Shown: piece by piece, positions 53,637 through 62,986 of the stretch | How the letters are laid out: each line of letters opens with the position of its first letter | Numbering within the stretch: the first letter of the stretch is position 1 | Made by a program: the position numbers and the translations under genes | From: Azospirillaceae bacterium | GTDB taxonomy: Bacteria; Pseudomonadota; Alphaproteobacteria; Azospirillales; Azospirillaceae | NCBI GenBank assembly: GCA_028283825.1 | Contig: JAPWJW010000001.1 | Location: forward strand, 1,178,001-1,242,000 | Direction of reading: 5' to 3' | Length of the DNA stretch: 64,000 nucleotides | Notes under the pieces: generated by a model | The model's database searches: none | Seen by the model: the letters and a program-made list of their open reading frames with translations, nothing else | Told to the model about the DNA's origin: nothing

Positions 53637-55052
53637 CTACGGCCGGTGTCGTGGCCGGCCGTTGCCGCCGATGGCGACCAGCGTGCCGGCGGGATAGGGG
53701 CGCGGCGCGGGCGGTGGGGCGGGAAGCGGGGCCGCCGTTTTCTTCCGATGCGCCTGGGCGTGCAGGATGCTGCAGGCCGCGATCAGCATCAGCACGGTCC
53801 AGGTCTTGGGGCTGACATAGGCGCCGGACGCCTGGCCCAGGATTGCCCAGCCCAGCCAGCACAGCGCCAGGGCGCGGACGCCCAGGCTGCGCAGCCAGCC
53901 GGTGATGGCCAGCATCAGCACGATGCCGCCGCAGAGGCCCAGATAGACCCAGTGCAGCCAGAAGTAATTGGTCATCACCTCGTTCGGCTCCGGGATGTTC
54001 CACAGAGGGGAGAAGGAGCCGGAGCGCAGGAACACGGTGGCGATGGTGTCGGCGATCATCTGTTCGCCCGTCAGGCCGATGCCCAGGATGGGGTGGTTCT
54101 TCACCACCTCCACCGTCACCAGGAAGGGACCGATGACGCGGTAGAAAAAGCTCTCGTCATCGCCGTTGGCGATGTTGTCCAGGCGGGCGGAATAGACGGA
54201 ACTGGCGATGACGGCGAAGGCGATCAGGGCCAGCGCGGCCACGGTGCCGATCTTGATCAGGCGCACGCTGAGCAGGGTGGGGGCCTCATCGCCGCCTTTC
54301 GGCACCATCTCGTGCAGGCCCAGCAGCAACAGCATCAACAACAGGGTGGGGCCGGGCATGGCCACCATGGCGGCGGCCATCATGAACAGATAACCGACGC
54401 GCTTGTAACGCCAGGTGCTGGTCAGCAGCCAGCAGAAGCTGAACAGGGTGTAGGAGAAGGTGACGGCCGAGGGTTCGGACGTGAACAGCTTGGGCCGCAC
54501 CTTGCCGTACAGCAGTTCATCCCGGATATCGGCGTCATAGACGCCGGACGTGTAGATCTTCTGGCGCACGGCGTCGCTGATGGCGCCCAGGCCGGCGTAG
54601 GTCTCCAGCACCGTGCCGACGATGATGGTCAGGATGAAGACCAGCATCAGCCGGCAAAAGGCCGCCGGCCCGGCCTCCACCACCGTCAGGAACAGGGCGT
54701 ACGAGATGACCAGCGAATAGATCATCTGCAGCAGGCCGGTGGTGCGTTTGGACAGCAGGTCCAGGCCCGGGGCGTACAGGATGGACGCCAGCAGCAGCAG
54801 GGTCACGCCCAGGAAGGCGGCCAGGCCGCCGGGTGAGATGCGATGCCGCCGGCGCCACAGCAGGACGACGCCGGTGACACCGGAAATGGCGGCGGGGAAG
54901 GGGACGTTGGGCGTGATCTGGATGGCGAAGCCGGTATAGATGCCCAGCAGGAACCCGACCAGCAGCACCCAGTCGAAAACCGTCAGCGTCCCCTGGTGGG
55001 CGGCGCTTTCCCGTGAGACGGCGTAGCCCGCCCATTCCGTCCAGGTCGTCAT
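53637..55052 (-). CDS. O-antigen-polymerase-like membrane protein (Wzy-like, copy 2)
   Basis: A 471-residue paralogue of the preceding protein, with the same helices and the same large loop (GDDESFFYRVIGPFLVTVEVVKNHPILGIGLTGEQ). Long stretches such as SILYAPGLDLLSKRTTGLLQ are identical in both. The N-terminal 25 residues and the C-terminal tail (Pro-rich) are unrelated. It starts with an ATGA overlap at the end of the upstream glycosyltransferase, and copy 1 follows 63 bases later. Confidence 0.82.
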   Translation of the reverse strand: MTTWTEWAGYAVSRESAAHQGTLTVFDWVLLVGFLLGIYTGFAIQITPNVPFPAAISGVTGVVLLWRRRHRISPGGLAAFLGVTLLLLASILYAPGLDLLSKRTTGLLQMIYSLVISYALFLTVVEAGPAAFCRLMLVFILTIIVGTVLETYAGLGAISDAVRQKIYTSGVYDADIRDELLYGKVRPKLFTSEPSAVTFSYTLFSFCWLLTSTWRYKRVGYLFMMAAAMVAMPGPTLLLMLLLLGLHEMVPKGGDEAPTLLSVRLIKIGTVAALALIAFAVIASSVYSARLDNIANGDDESFFYRVIGPFLVTVEVVKNHPILGIGLTGEQMIADTIATVFLRSGSFSPLWNIPEPNEVMTNYFWLHWVYLGLCGGIVLMLAITGWLRSLGVRALALCWLGWAILGQASGAYVSPKTWTVLMLIAACSILHAQAHRKKTAAPLPAPPPAPRPYPAGTLVAIGGNGRPRHRP

Positions 55053-56248
55053 GCGGCACTGATGGCCGACAGCAGCTGCGGCCCCCTGCTGGTCCAGTGG
55101 AAACTGTCGCGGCAGGCCTTGTAGGCCGCGTCCTGAAGGTTGTTCAGCCGGTCCAGATCGTCGATGGACTGCACCACGCCCATGGCCAGGTCCTCATGCC
55201 CCGGATACAGCAGGATGCTTTCCTCCTGCTCCAGCGGCACGCCGGCGACCGAGCCCTTCAGGGCCAGGATGGGCAGGCGGTTGAAGACATAGTCCAGGAC
55301 CTTCAGCTTGAAGCCGCCGCCGTTGCGTTCCGGCACCAGGGCGATGCGGGCCTCATCCATATGGCGGCGCACGTCGTCCACCGTGCCGGTGAAGCGGGTG
55401 GCCAGCACCCGCTTGCGCATGCTGGCCAGGAACGTGGCATCACCGCTGCCCACCACCTCCAGCTCCACGCCGTTGGCGGCGAAGATGGCGTCGGCCACGC
55501 TGATGAACTCTTCCAGGTTCATGCGCTTGGCGATCCAGTCGAAGCTGCCGACGATGACGGCGCGGCGCGGCAGGTCGCGGCTGATGGGCTGCTTGTGGCG
55601 CTCGACCGCGCGGTAGCCGGGGGTGACGACCGCCATGCTTTTCTCGGGAAAGCGCTCGCGGTACAGGTCGGCATCGTCGGGGGTGATGGCGGTGATCAGG
55701 TCGGCCTGGCCGACCAGTGCCCGTTCCAGCCGCGTCACCTTGGCCGAATCAAACCGCATGGCCTGTTGTTTCAACGGGTTGGATTGATTATGCGCCAACT
55801 GTGACCGCAGCGATTCCTCGTGGTTGTGGGAAACGTAGACCAGTTTGGGCCGTTGGCGCCGATTGGGGAACTGGCGCACGATATCGGCCAGCGCCCAACC
55901 GGACCCGATGCCATCCACCACCACGGTGTCCCAGCGGCCGGTTGCCAACAGGTGGCGCAGCCGGGCATGCATGTCGGGCGTGCCGCAGCGGTGGGCGATG
56001 TTGGGCAGGGGGGAACGCAGGCTGCTCCACCGCGACCGGGGCTTGTGCTCGGCCAGGTGCCAGGCGATGGCGCCATCGCCGGCATCCTCACGGTCGCCGT
56101 CGCTGCGCTTCCCGTCCGGGCGGCTGAGGCCCAGCACCGCCATGTCGGCGCCCGCTTGCGCCAAACTGCCGATCAGCCCGCCGGAATAGATGAACTGTCC
56201 GTTGTGGGGCGGATCGGGGTCGGCCAGCGTGATCCAGAGGCAGCGCAT
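55049..56248 (-). CDS. Glycosyltransferase, GT4-like
   Basis: A 399-residue GT-B transferase. MRCLWITLADPDPPHNGQFIYSGGLIGSLAQAGADM shows the N-terminal fold. PRRAVIVGSFDWIAKRMNLEEFI starts the donor domain, and IALVPERNGGGFKLKVLDYVFNRLPILALKGSVAGVPL is the sugar-nucleotide binding end. The ATG at 56248 has gaaggg nine bases upstream; upstream ATGs at 56257 and 56254 lie too near that site. It overlaps the polymerase gene as ATGA. Confidence 0.85.
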   Translation of the reverse strand: MRCLWITLADPDPPHNGQFIYSGGLIGSLAQAGADMAVLGLSRPDGKRSDGDREDAGDGAIAWHLAEHKPRSRWSSLRSPLPNIAHRCGTPDMHARLRHLLATGRWDTVVVDGIGSGWALADIVRQFPNRRQRPKLVYVSHNHEESLRSQLAHNQSNPLKQQAMRFDSAKVTRLERALVGQADLITAITPDDADLYRERFPEKSMAVVTPGYRAVERHKQPISRDLPRRAVIVGSFDWIAKRMNLEEFISVADAIFAANGVELEVVGSGDATFLASMRKRVLATRFTGTVDDVRRHMDEARIALVPERNGGGFKLKVLDYVFNRLPILALKGSVAGVPLEQEESILLYPGHEDLAMGVVQSIDDLDRLNNLQDAAYKACRDSFHWTSRGPQLLSAISAA

Positions 56249-56271
56249 GGGCATCATCCCTTCATGTAATA

Positions 56272-56420
56272 CGGCGGCACGAGGCAATGATTCGTGCCGC
56301 TAGAGGCCGGCGACGGCCGGCCCGGAGTGAGCACCGCAGGGCGGAACGAGGAAGCCAAGCTGCCGGATGGCAGCGCCCGGCGATTGAGGGGGCCTTTGGC
56401 CGGTTATGGTCAAAGGCCAG
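56272..56420 (+). repeat. Structured intergenic repeat, copy C
   Basis: The third copy, oriented on the plus strand while both neighbouring genes run on the minus strand. It shows the outer gcggcacga hairpin (56274-56282 with 56292-56300), ggccg/cggcc (56305-56309 with 56314-56318), the invariant CGAGGAAGCCAAGC core, gctgcc/ggcagc with GGAT loop (56359-56364 with 56369-56374), and an 11-bp ggcctttg stem (56391-56401 with 56408-56418, one G-U pair). It ends about 17 bases from the sugar transferase stop. Confidence 0.78.
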
Positions 56421-56436
56421 TGGTACCAGGTCAAAA

Positions 56437-58035
56437 TCAGTAGGCGTTCTTGGTGAAAATGCTGCTGGTGATGGTGCGGGCGATGATTTTCAGGTCGCCC
56501 AGTACCGTCCAGGTCTCGATGTAGCGGAGGTCGTGTTCCACCCGCTTCACGATGTGCTCCACCGTGGAGGTCTCACCGCGCCAGCCGCTGACCTGGGCCA
56601 GGCCGGTGATGCCGGGCTTCATGCGGTGGCGGCTGTCGTAGCGTTCCACCGCGTCGCGGTACAGCAGGCCGCCGGCCTTGGCCGACTGGGCGTGCGGGCG
56701 GGGGCCGACGATGGACATCTCGCCCCGCAGCACGTTGATGAACTGGGGCAGCTCATCCAGGCTGGTGCGGCGCAGGATGCGGCCCAGGCGGGTGATGCGG
56801 GGATCGTTGCGCTGGGCCAGCTTCTCGGCGTTGGCATCGGCCATGTGGTGGTACATGGACCGGAACTTGTACACTTCGATCAACTGGTTATTGTAGCCGT
56901 GGCGCTTCTGCTTGAAGAAGACCGGGCCCCTGCTCTCCAGCTTGATGGCGATCGCGACGGCCAGCATGATGGGGGAGATCATGGCCAGAATGATGGCGGC
57001 CAGCACGCGGTCCTCCACCGTCTTGGCCACGGCCCGCCAGCCGGTCAACGGGTGGCGCAGCAGGTCCAGCACCGGCGGCTCGTCGCCCGCCCCTTCGGTC
57101 CAGCCCGCCCCCTGGCGGTGGATGTCCACCTGGTCCAGGCACAGGCTCACGTCCACCGGCGCCAGGCTCAGCGTGTCCAAGGCGGTGGCCAGGGCGTGGT
57201 TTTCGTCCGACAGCGGCATGGCCAGGATGACGCGGTCCACCCGGCCCTCGCGAATTTCCGTCAGCAGGTCGTCCAGGCCGCCGCGGATGGGATACCCCAC
57301 GCAGAAGCGGGCATGCGGATGGCGGTTGTCGTCATAGACGCCCAGCACGTTGCGCTGGTCGCTGGGGGTGGCGCGGTAGTGGCGCAGAAGGCGCTGGCCT
57401 TCCGGCCCGCTGCCGACGATGGCGACGTTCTGGGTCAGGCGGCCGGCGCGCTGCCAGGCGCCCGAGGCCAGGCACACGCCCAGGCGCACGGTGGTCAGGG
57501 CGGCCAGGGCCAGCAGGGACCAGATGGCCAGCCAGCTGGTCATGGGCGCATCAAAGGCGCCCAGCAGGTTCAGCACCACCACCAGCCCGCCGGCGGTGGC
57601 GGCCCAGGCCAGCGACAGGGGCATCAGGCTGTCGGCCGCCTTGCACAGGTGGTCGAAGCGGTAGGCGCCGGTCAGGCGCAGGGCGTGCATGCCGACGAAC
57701 AGTCCGACGATCAGGGCCAGGCCGAACAGCGGCCGGGCGACGGTGCCGTCGGCCAGGGCGGCCGCGACCAGGCCGGTCGCGGCGATGGCCACGGCGTCGC
57801 CGGCCGCCACCACGCCGGTGACGACGGAGGGCGCCAGGGGGCGGCCGTGGCGGGCGGGACAACGGCTGGGCCGTCGCCGCCGGGGTGTCGGGCAGGGTGA
57901 CAAGGGGGGTGGAGAGGGCGTCTGACAGGGCTGGGGGCATGGGTTGGGTTCCTGAGATGCGGCTACCGGTGGCGCCCGGCTTTCCCGCGGCAACGCGGGG
58001 TGCGGGGGGCCAAGGGGCGGCTGATCAACAGCCAA
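56437..58035 (-). CDS. Undecaprenyl-phosphate sugar phosphotransferase (WcaJ-like)
   Basis: A polyprenyl glycosylphosphotransferase that starts the repeat unit by moving a sugar-1-phosphate onto undecaprenyl phosphate. Several N-terminal helices are followed by a CoA-binding-like part (NVAIVGSGPEGQRLLRHYR) and the C-terminal catalytic domain with KLESRGPVFFKQKRHGYNNQ, KFRSM, RTSLDELPQFINVLRGEMSIVGPRPH and KPGITGLAQVSGWRG. The reading frame is open back to a TTG at 58035, but its first 60 residues are Pro/Arg/Cys-rich and unnatural. A better-looking start, the ATG at 57940 with CAGGAA upstream, is in another frame and would need a frameshift near 57830-57870. The true N-terminus is therefore uncertain. 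Confidence 0.85.
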   Translation of the reverse strand: MAVDQPPLGPPHPALPRESRAPPVAASQEPNPCPQPCQTPSPPPLSPCPTPRRRRPSRCPARHGRPLAPSVVTGVVAAGDAVAIAATGLVAAALADGTVARPLFGLALIVGLFVGMHALRLTGAYRFDHLCKAADSLMPLSLAWAATAGGLVVVLNLLGAFDAPMTSWLAIWSLLALAALTTVRLGVCLASGAWQRAGRLTQNVAIVGSGPEGQRLLRHYRATPSDQRNVLGVYDDNRHPHARFCVGYPIRGGLDDLLTEIREGRVDRVILAMPLSDENHALATALDTLSLAPVDVSLCLDQVDIHRQGAGWTEGAGDEPPVLDLLRHPLTGWRAVAKTVEDRVLAAIILAMISPIMLAVAIAIKLESRGPVFFKQKRHGYNNQLIEVYKFRSMYHHMADANAEKLAQRNDPRITRLGRILRRTSLDELPQFINVLRGEMSIVGPRPHAQSAKAGGLLYRDAVERYDSRHRMKPGITGLAQVSGWRGETSTVEHIVKRVEHDLRYIETWTVLGDLKIIARTITSSIFTKNAY

Positions 58036-58133
58036 CGGGGTCGCCTAAATCAGGCCATGCCTATGATGAGAAGTCCTGTGACCAAGTTGAGGCTTGGTGG
58101 TGCGGCGCAACAAAATCTAAAAGACATACCCCG

Positions 58134-59390
58134 TCAGGGGGCGCCGATAAGACTCGAGAATATTTCTGACGCGAAGTTATGGGGGCTTTGGTATTGAATA
58201 TACTTCGCGGCCGACTCCTGATCGAAATAACTCTTCTCTTCGCTTTCCGATATATATTCTATGCCTTTGGAGAGAGTGTCGGCATTGGTCGTATCCAGCG
58301 CGAGACCTAACCGATGGGTGCGCGCCAGATAGCCCAGCAGGCCCAAATCCTGGGTCAGGACCGGCTTGCCGGCGCGCGCCGCCCACAGCAGCACGCCGCT
58401 GGACCCGACGAAGCGCTGGTAGGGGGCCAGGATGATGTTGGATTCCTTGATCAGGGCGTTGATCTCACCGCTGGCCAGCCGCCTGTCCTCCAGATGAATC
58501 CAAAGGCGCGGCTGGTCCTGGGCCAGCCGGTCCAGGCCGGCATGGACCTGGTCGCGCAAGGCCGGATCGACCTTGCCGGCGATCATGACGCCGATCCGGC
58601 CGGCGGCCTCGGCCGGCAGCCGGTGCAGGGCGTCCAGCAGGGCCAGGATGCCCTTGCGCTCCGTCAGGAAACCGAACAGCAGCAGGGTCACCCGGCCCGC
58701 CGGCAACTGGTCGGCCAGCTTGCGGTCCTCGGGCTGTTCATTGACGAAGGGATGCACGGGGTCGACCACCGTGCGCACCTTTTCGCCGCGCGTGTAGCGC
58801 GTCTGGGCGTAGGTGGGGAAATAGGGGTCCAGGGTCAGCACGCGGTGCAGTGACCGGTTGCGCAGCATCAGGGGGTACAGTACCGCCTTGCGCGCGTCGC
58901 GCAGCCATTCCCGCCCGGTGGGTTCGTAATTGCCCAGGGCGCGGTAATGGACGGACGGACGGAACAGGATGCCGCACAGCCGGCGGCCGCCGGCGCCCAG
59001 CGACAGGGCCAGGGGCAGGGTCAGATGGTCCAGCGACAGGAAGTGCCCGGCCTCCGACTGGGTGCGCTGAAGATAGCGGCGCATGACCCACCAGCGGGCG
59101 AAGCCACGCACCGGCAGGACGGGGTGGCGGCACATCGCCTGTTCCGACGGCTCCAGCGGCAGCACGCGCACCCGGTCCTGCCGGCTGGCGGCGCCGTCGG
59201 CGGCCAACTCATCGTAAAGCTCGCGCGCCACGACGAAGGAGACGTGGTAGTCGCGCTCGTCGACGGCGGCGAAATGCATCAGGTGCTTCAGCCACTCACA
59301 CGGATGGCCTTCGGCGTCAGGCTCGAAAATGACGAAGGACCGGGGTGAGGAAGGGGGGCGAGCCCCCGCCGTGGGACGCTTATTTGGCAT
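58134..59390 (-). CDS. Glycosyltransferase, GT4-like
   Basis: A 418-residue GT-B transferase. [21 protein letters not shown] begins the acceptor domain and [23 protein letters not shown] the donor domain. [36 protein letters not shown] is the donor-binding end. The ATG at 59390 overlaps the upstream gene by 11 bases. The last 40 codons are markedly lower in G+C than the rest. There are 98 non-coding bases before the WcaJ-like gene if that gene begins at 58035. Confidence 0.8.
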   Translation of the reverse strand: MPNKRPTAGARPPSSPRSFVIFEPDAEGHPCEWLKHLMHFAAVDERDYHVSFVVARELYDELAADGAASRQDRVRVLPLEPSEQAMCRHPVLPVRGFARWWVMRRYLQRTQSEAGHFLSLDHLTLPLALSLGAGGRRLCGILFRPSVHYRALGNYEPTGREWLRDARKAVLYPLMLRNRSLHRVLTLDPYFPTYAQTRYTRGEKVRTVVDPVHPFVNEQPEDRKLADQLPAGRVTLLLFGFLTERKGILALLDALHRLPAEAAGRIGVMIAGKVDPALRDQVHAGLDRLAQDQPRLWIHLEDRRLASGEINALIKESNIILAPYQRFVGSSGVLLWAARAGKPVLTQDLGLLGYLARTHRLGLALDTTNADTLSKGIEYISESEEKSYFDQESAAKYIQYQSPHNFASEIFSSLIGAP

Positions 59391-60684
59391 AGAGGGCATC
59401 CAGCCGGCGGGTGAATCCGCCCAGCACATGGGAACGGGAATAATGCTGCTCCACGAAGCGCCGGCCACGGTCGCCCAATTCGCGTCGCAGGGCGGTGTCG
59501 CGGACCAGGCGCATCACGGCCTGGGTGAAGGCTTCGGTATCGTGCGGCGGCACGCAGAGGAAGGCGCCGCTGCGCTCCTGGATGTGCCACAGGGGGCTGT
59601 GCGGCTTGGCCGTGGCCACGAAGGGCCGGCCCACCGCCATGATGTTGAAAATCTTGGACGGGATGGCGAAGGCGGCGGCGTCGGGCTCCTGCGGCACCAG
59701 ATGGATGTCGCCTTCCGTCAGGCCGCGGCGCAGTTCATCCGCCGGCAGCAGGCCGGTCACCCGCACCCGGCGCAGGGCACGGGTCGCGATCTCTTCCTCG
59801 ATGGCGGGGCGCATGCTGCCGCTGCCGCGCAGGATGATCTCCACGTCGTCGGCCTGGCGCTGCAAATCCTCCGCCATCGACAGCACCTGGCCCAGGCCCT
59901 GCTTCAGGCCGAAGTTGCCGCTGTACAGCAGGCGGGCGGCCAGGGACAGGCTCTGGCTGTCGTTCGCCGGGGTATGGGGGACGGGGGCTTCGGGATACAG
60001 GCGGTCGGTGTCGACCCAGATGGGAAAGACCTCGATATCCTTGGTCACGCCCAGTTCGCGCAACTGGTCGGCCATGTGCTCGGTCAACACCACGATCAGG
60101 TCCACGCGGTTCAGCACCGTGCGCTCGCACCAGCGCATGGCCTTCACCAGCCCGCCGCTGGACACCATGTTCAGGCCCTTGGCCATGCCGGACTGGATGT
60201 CGTGGATGAAGGCGACGTGGCGGCCGTCGCGCTGGCGGACCAGGCAGCCCAGGGCCACGGTCAGGATGGACGGGCAGAGCGAAATCACCAGGGGCCGGGG
60301 CTTCAGCCGGCCCGACGCCCGGGCCCACAGCCCCGCCAGCAGGAAGCTGGCCTCGGCCATGATGCGGGCCTTGGCCGAGCCGCGACGCGGGATCATGGTG
60401 CGCACGCGTTCCACGCGCACACCGTTCATGATCTCATGACCGCCCTTGAAGTCCTTGTACTGGGCGAAGACTTCGGTGCCCGGATAATAGGGCATGCCGG
60501 TGAACACCGTGGTCTCGCATCCCAGTCGCGTCAGCCATTCCGCCAGATCGGCGCATTGCGGCGCCGAGCCGATCAGTTCCGGCGGATAGGCACGGGTCAA
60601 AAGAGCCGCGTGGGTGGAGGGGACGGAGGAAGGAGAGTACCCCATCCCCTCCAGCGGCAAGTCGCGCAAGGCCTCGCGGTCCAT
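59380..60684 (-). CDS. Glycosyltransferase, WcaI-like GT4
   Basis: A 434-residue transferase. [37 protein letters not shown] is the typical WcaI-type start. The donor domain shows [17 protein letters not shown] and [23 protein letters not shown] with the conserved Lys and Glu-like region near the end. It probably adds fucose or another sugar in the cytoplasm. It follows the kinase gene by 11 bases and overlaps the next transferase. Confidence 0.88.
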   Translation of the reverse strand: MDREALRDLPLEGMGYSPSSVPSTHAALLTRAYPPELIGSAPQCADLAEWLTRLGCETTVFTGMPYYPGTEVFAQYKDFKGGHEIMNGVRVERVRTMIPRRGSAKARIMAEASFLLAGLWARASGRLKPRPLVISLCPSILTVALGCLVRQRDGRHVAFIHDIQSGMAKGLNMVSSGGLVKAMRWCERTVLNRVDLIVVLTEHMADQLRELGVTKDIEVFPIWVDTDRLYPEAPVPHTPANDSQSLSLAARLLYSGNFGLKQGLGQVLSMAEDLQRQADDVEIILRGSGSMRPAIEEEIATRALRRVRVTGLLPADELRRGLTEGDIHLVPQEPDAAAFAIPSKIFNIMAVGRPFVATAKPHSPLWHIQERSGAFLCVPPHDTEAFTQAVMRLVRDTALRRELGDRGRRFVEQHYSRSHVLGGFTRRLDALYAK

Positions 60685-60694
60685 GGGGGTATCC

Positions 60695-62986
60695 TCAACC
60701 GAAATGGTCGGCCAGGGGGCGGGCGTAATCGTAGTTCAGCGGGCCGTAGCCGTACTGGCGGTAGCGGCGCGGATCGACACGGGACATGATCACCCCGGTC
60801 AGGTCGCACTGCACCTCCACCAACTGGCGCAGGGCCTGCAGCGCCGCGTTGCGCCGCGTGTGGTCCCAGCGCACGGTGAACAGCACCTTGTCCACCATCC
60901 GGGACATGGACAGCACTTCCGCCCCCACCAGCACCGGGGCCGTGTCGATCAGCACCAGGTCGTAGTTCTTGGCGAAGGTCTGCAACATGGACCGCATGCG
61001 GTCCGAGGTCAGCATGCGGGTGTCCTTGGACGTCCAGTGACCGGCGGTGATCAGTTCCAGCCCCGACAGGGTGTCGTGGTGGATGCAGTCGTCCAGGACG
61101 ACGCTGTCGTCGGTCAGCAGCGAGGCCAGGCCGTGCTTGTTGGACACGTTGAACAGCTTGTGCTGGGACGGTGAGCGCCAGTCGCAGTCGATGATCAGCA
61201 CCCGCCGGCCATGGCTGGCCAGCAGCCGGCCCAATGCGGCGATGATCACGCTCTTGCCTTCGCCGGGCGCGGCGGAGGACAGCAGCACCGTACGGGGGCT
61301 GTACTCCAGCTCCGACAGTTCCAGCGCCACGTGTATCTTGCGCAGGGTTTCGGCGAAGGGCGACACGGGCTCGCGCAGCACCTGGGCGGTGGGCGACTTG
61401 CCCTTCACCTCCGGCACCAGGGCGATGACCGGGATGCCGGTCGCGGATTCGATCTGGCTGCTCTGGCGGAAGGTCTGGTCGGCCTCCTCCATCAGCAGGG
61501 CGATCAGCATGCCGGCCACGGCACCCACCAGCGTGCCCAGCAGCAGGATCAGGGCCTTGGGCGGATAGCTGGCGGCGGCCGGCGGCGTGGCCACGGAGAT
61601 GACGCGGGCGTCCGGCGATTCCAGCTGCTGGCGGCCCATCAGGCGCTTTTCTTCCGTCAGCATGGTTTCCAGCAGGTGGCGGTTGACGGCGGCGTCGCGC
61701 TCCATCGCCTCCAGGTGGATGGTGTTCTGGTTGTCGGCGCCCAGCGAGCCCTTGGCCTCGTTGAAGTCGTGCAGCACGGCCTGGTAGCGGGCGTTGGCCG
61801 TGCGGGACACGTTCTGCAGGCCGGTGATGATGCCCTGCATCTCCGCCTTGATCTTGCGCTGCGCGTCGGCGATCTGGGCCTTGGCGTCGGTCACCTGCGG
61901 ATGCTTGTCGCCGTAGGTGGCCGACAGCTGGGCCAGGCGCTGCTCGGCGGCGGCCTGCTGCTGCTTCAGCGATTGGATCAGGGGATTGTTCAGGACTTCC
62001 GGCACGCTTTCGCCGTTGAGGCCCTGGCGGGCCAGGTTCTGCGCGTCGGCCAGGTGGGCGTCGGCGTCGGCCTTGGCCGTCTGCGCGGTGATGAGCTGGG
62101 TGTTCAGCTCCGTCAGCCGCTGGCCCATGATGCCGGTGCCGTTCTGCTGGTCATACAGACCGTACTGCCGGCGGTAATCCTCGATCGCCTTCTCCGAATC
62201 CTCCACCTGGTGGCGCAGGTCGGCGATGCGGCCCTCCATATATTCTTCCACCTTGCTGGACGCGCCGATCTTCACATCGCGCTGTTCGTCCAGGTAGGCG
62301 TCGGCCACCGCGTTGGCCAGCAGGGCCGAGGTATCGGGATCGCGGGTGGTGGCCTGGATCCTGAGGACGTCCGTCCGCCCCACGGTGGCGATGTCCAGCT
62401 TGGACATCACGATATCGACTGTGCGGTTCTCGATCTGGGCCTGCTGGCGGGCCTGGTTTTCCGGTGCTGCCGGGGCGGTGGCCTTGGGCTTGGACAGCCA
62501 GTCGGCCAAGGCGCCGGGCAGCAGGTGCGTCCAGCCGGGCTGCGCCGGTGCGGCCGTCTTGGCGTCCGGGTTGAACTCCGGATCGTCCATCAGGTGCAGC
62601 TTGGCGATGACCTTCTTGGTCAGCTCTCGCGACTGGGCGACCAGCCCCTCGCTCTGCACCCGTTCGGCGTTGAGGGTGACCGAGGCCATGGTGGCGCCGA
62701 TGCCCTCCAGCGCCGGCTGGGGCACCCCCACCAGCACGCGGGATTCCGCCGAATAGCGGGACGGCATGCTGTAGGCCACGACGCCGGCCAGCAAGGCCGC
62801 ACCGACGGTGCAGGCCAGGACTAGGCGGCGGTGGGCCCAAATCTTGCGGTAGGTGTCCAGCATGTCGCGCGGCTGCTGTTGCGGCGGCGGCATATAGACG
62901 GGGCGGGGGGCCGGCGGAGCGGCCATGAGGCGCCGTGGGAGGATGGGACCACCACCAAGGGCGCGGGGCTGTTCGGGCAAAGTCAT
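60695..62986 (-). CDS. Polysaccharide co-polymerase / tyrosine autokinase (Wzc/ExoP type)
   Basis: A 763-residue inner-membrane protein. Its N-terminal Wzz domain has helices near residues 55 and 490, with a long periplasmic coiled-coil part (LRHQVEDSEKAIEDYRRQ and others). A C-terminal BY-kinase has Walker A PGEGKS (Lys578), Walker A' VLIIDCDWRSP and Walker B LVLIDTAPVL. It ends with a tyrosine cluster (YRQYGYGPLNYDYARP) for autophosphorylation. It controls chain length and export with the Wza-like protein upstream, which it follows by a one-base TGATG overlap. Confidence 0.93.
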   Translation of the reverse strand: MTLPEQPRALGGGPILPRRLMAAPPAPRPVYMPPPQQQPRDMLDTYRKIWAHRRLVLACTVGAALLAGVVAYSMPSRYSAESRVLVGVPQPALEGIGATMASVTLNAERVQSEGLVAQSRELTKKVIAKLHLMDDPEFNPDAKTAAPAQPGWTHLLPGALADWLSKPKATAPAAPENQARQQAQIENRTVDIVMSKLDIATVGRTDVLRIQATTRDPDTSALLANAVADAYLDEQRDVKIGASSKVEEYMEGRIADLRHQVEDSEKAIEDYRRQYGLYDQQNGTGIMGQRLTELNTQLITAQTAKADADAHLADAQNLARQGLNGESVPEVLNNPLIQSLKQQQAAAEQRLAQLSATYGDKHPQVTDAKAQIADAQRKIKAEMQGIITGLQNVSRTANARYQAVLHDFNEAKGSLGADNQNTIHLEAMERDAAVNRHLLETMLTEEKRLMGRQQLESPDARVISVATPPAAASYPPKALILLLGTLVGAVAGMLIALLMEEADQTFRQSSQIESATGIPVIALVPEVKGKSPTAQVLREPVSPFAETLRKIHVALELSELEYSPRTVLLSSAAPGEGKSVIIAALGRLLASHGRRVLIIDCDWRSPSQHKLFNVSNKHGLASLLTDDSVVLDDCIHHDTLSGLELITAGHWTSKDTRMLTSDRMRSMLQTFAKNYDLVLIDTAPVLVGAEVLSMSRMVDKVLFTVRWDHTRRNAALQALRQLVEVQCDLTGVIMSRVDPRRYRQYGYGPLNYDYARPLADHFG

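Noticed and set aside
52596-54836. Open frame of 746 codons opposite both polymerase genes
   Set aside because: It crosses two unambiguous membrane-protein genes and is composed of Gln/His/Gly/Asp-rich shadow sequence.
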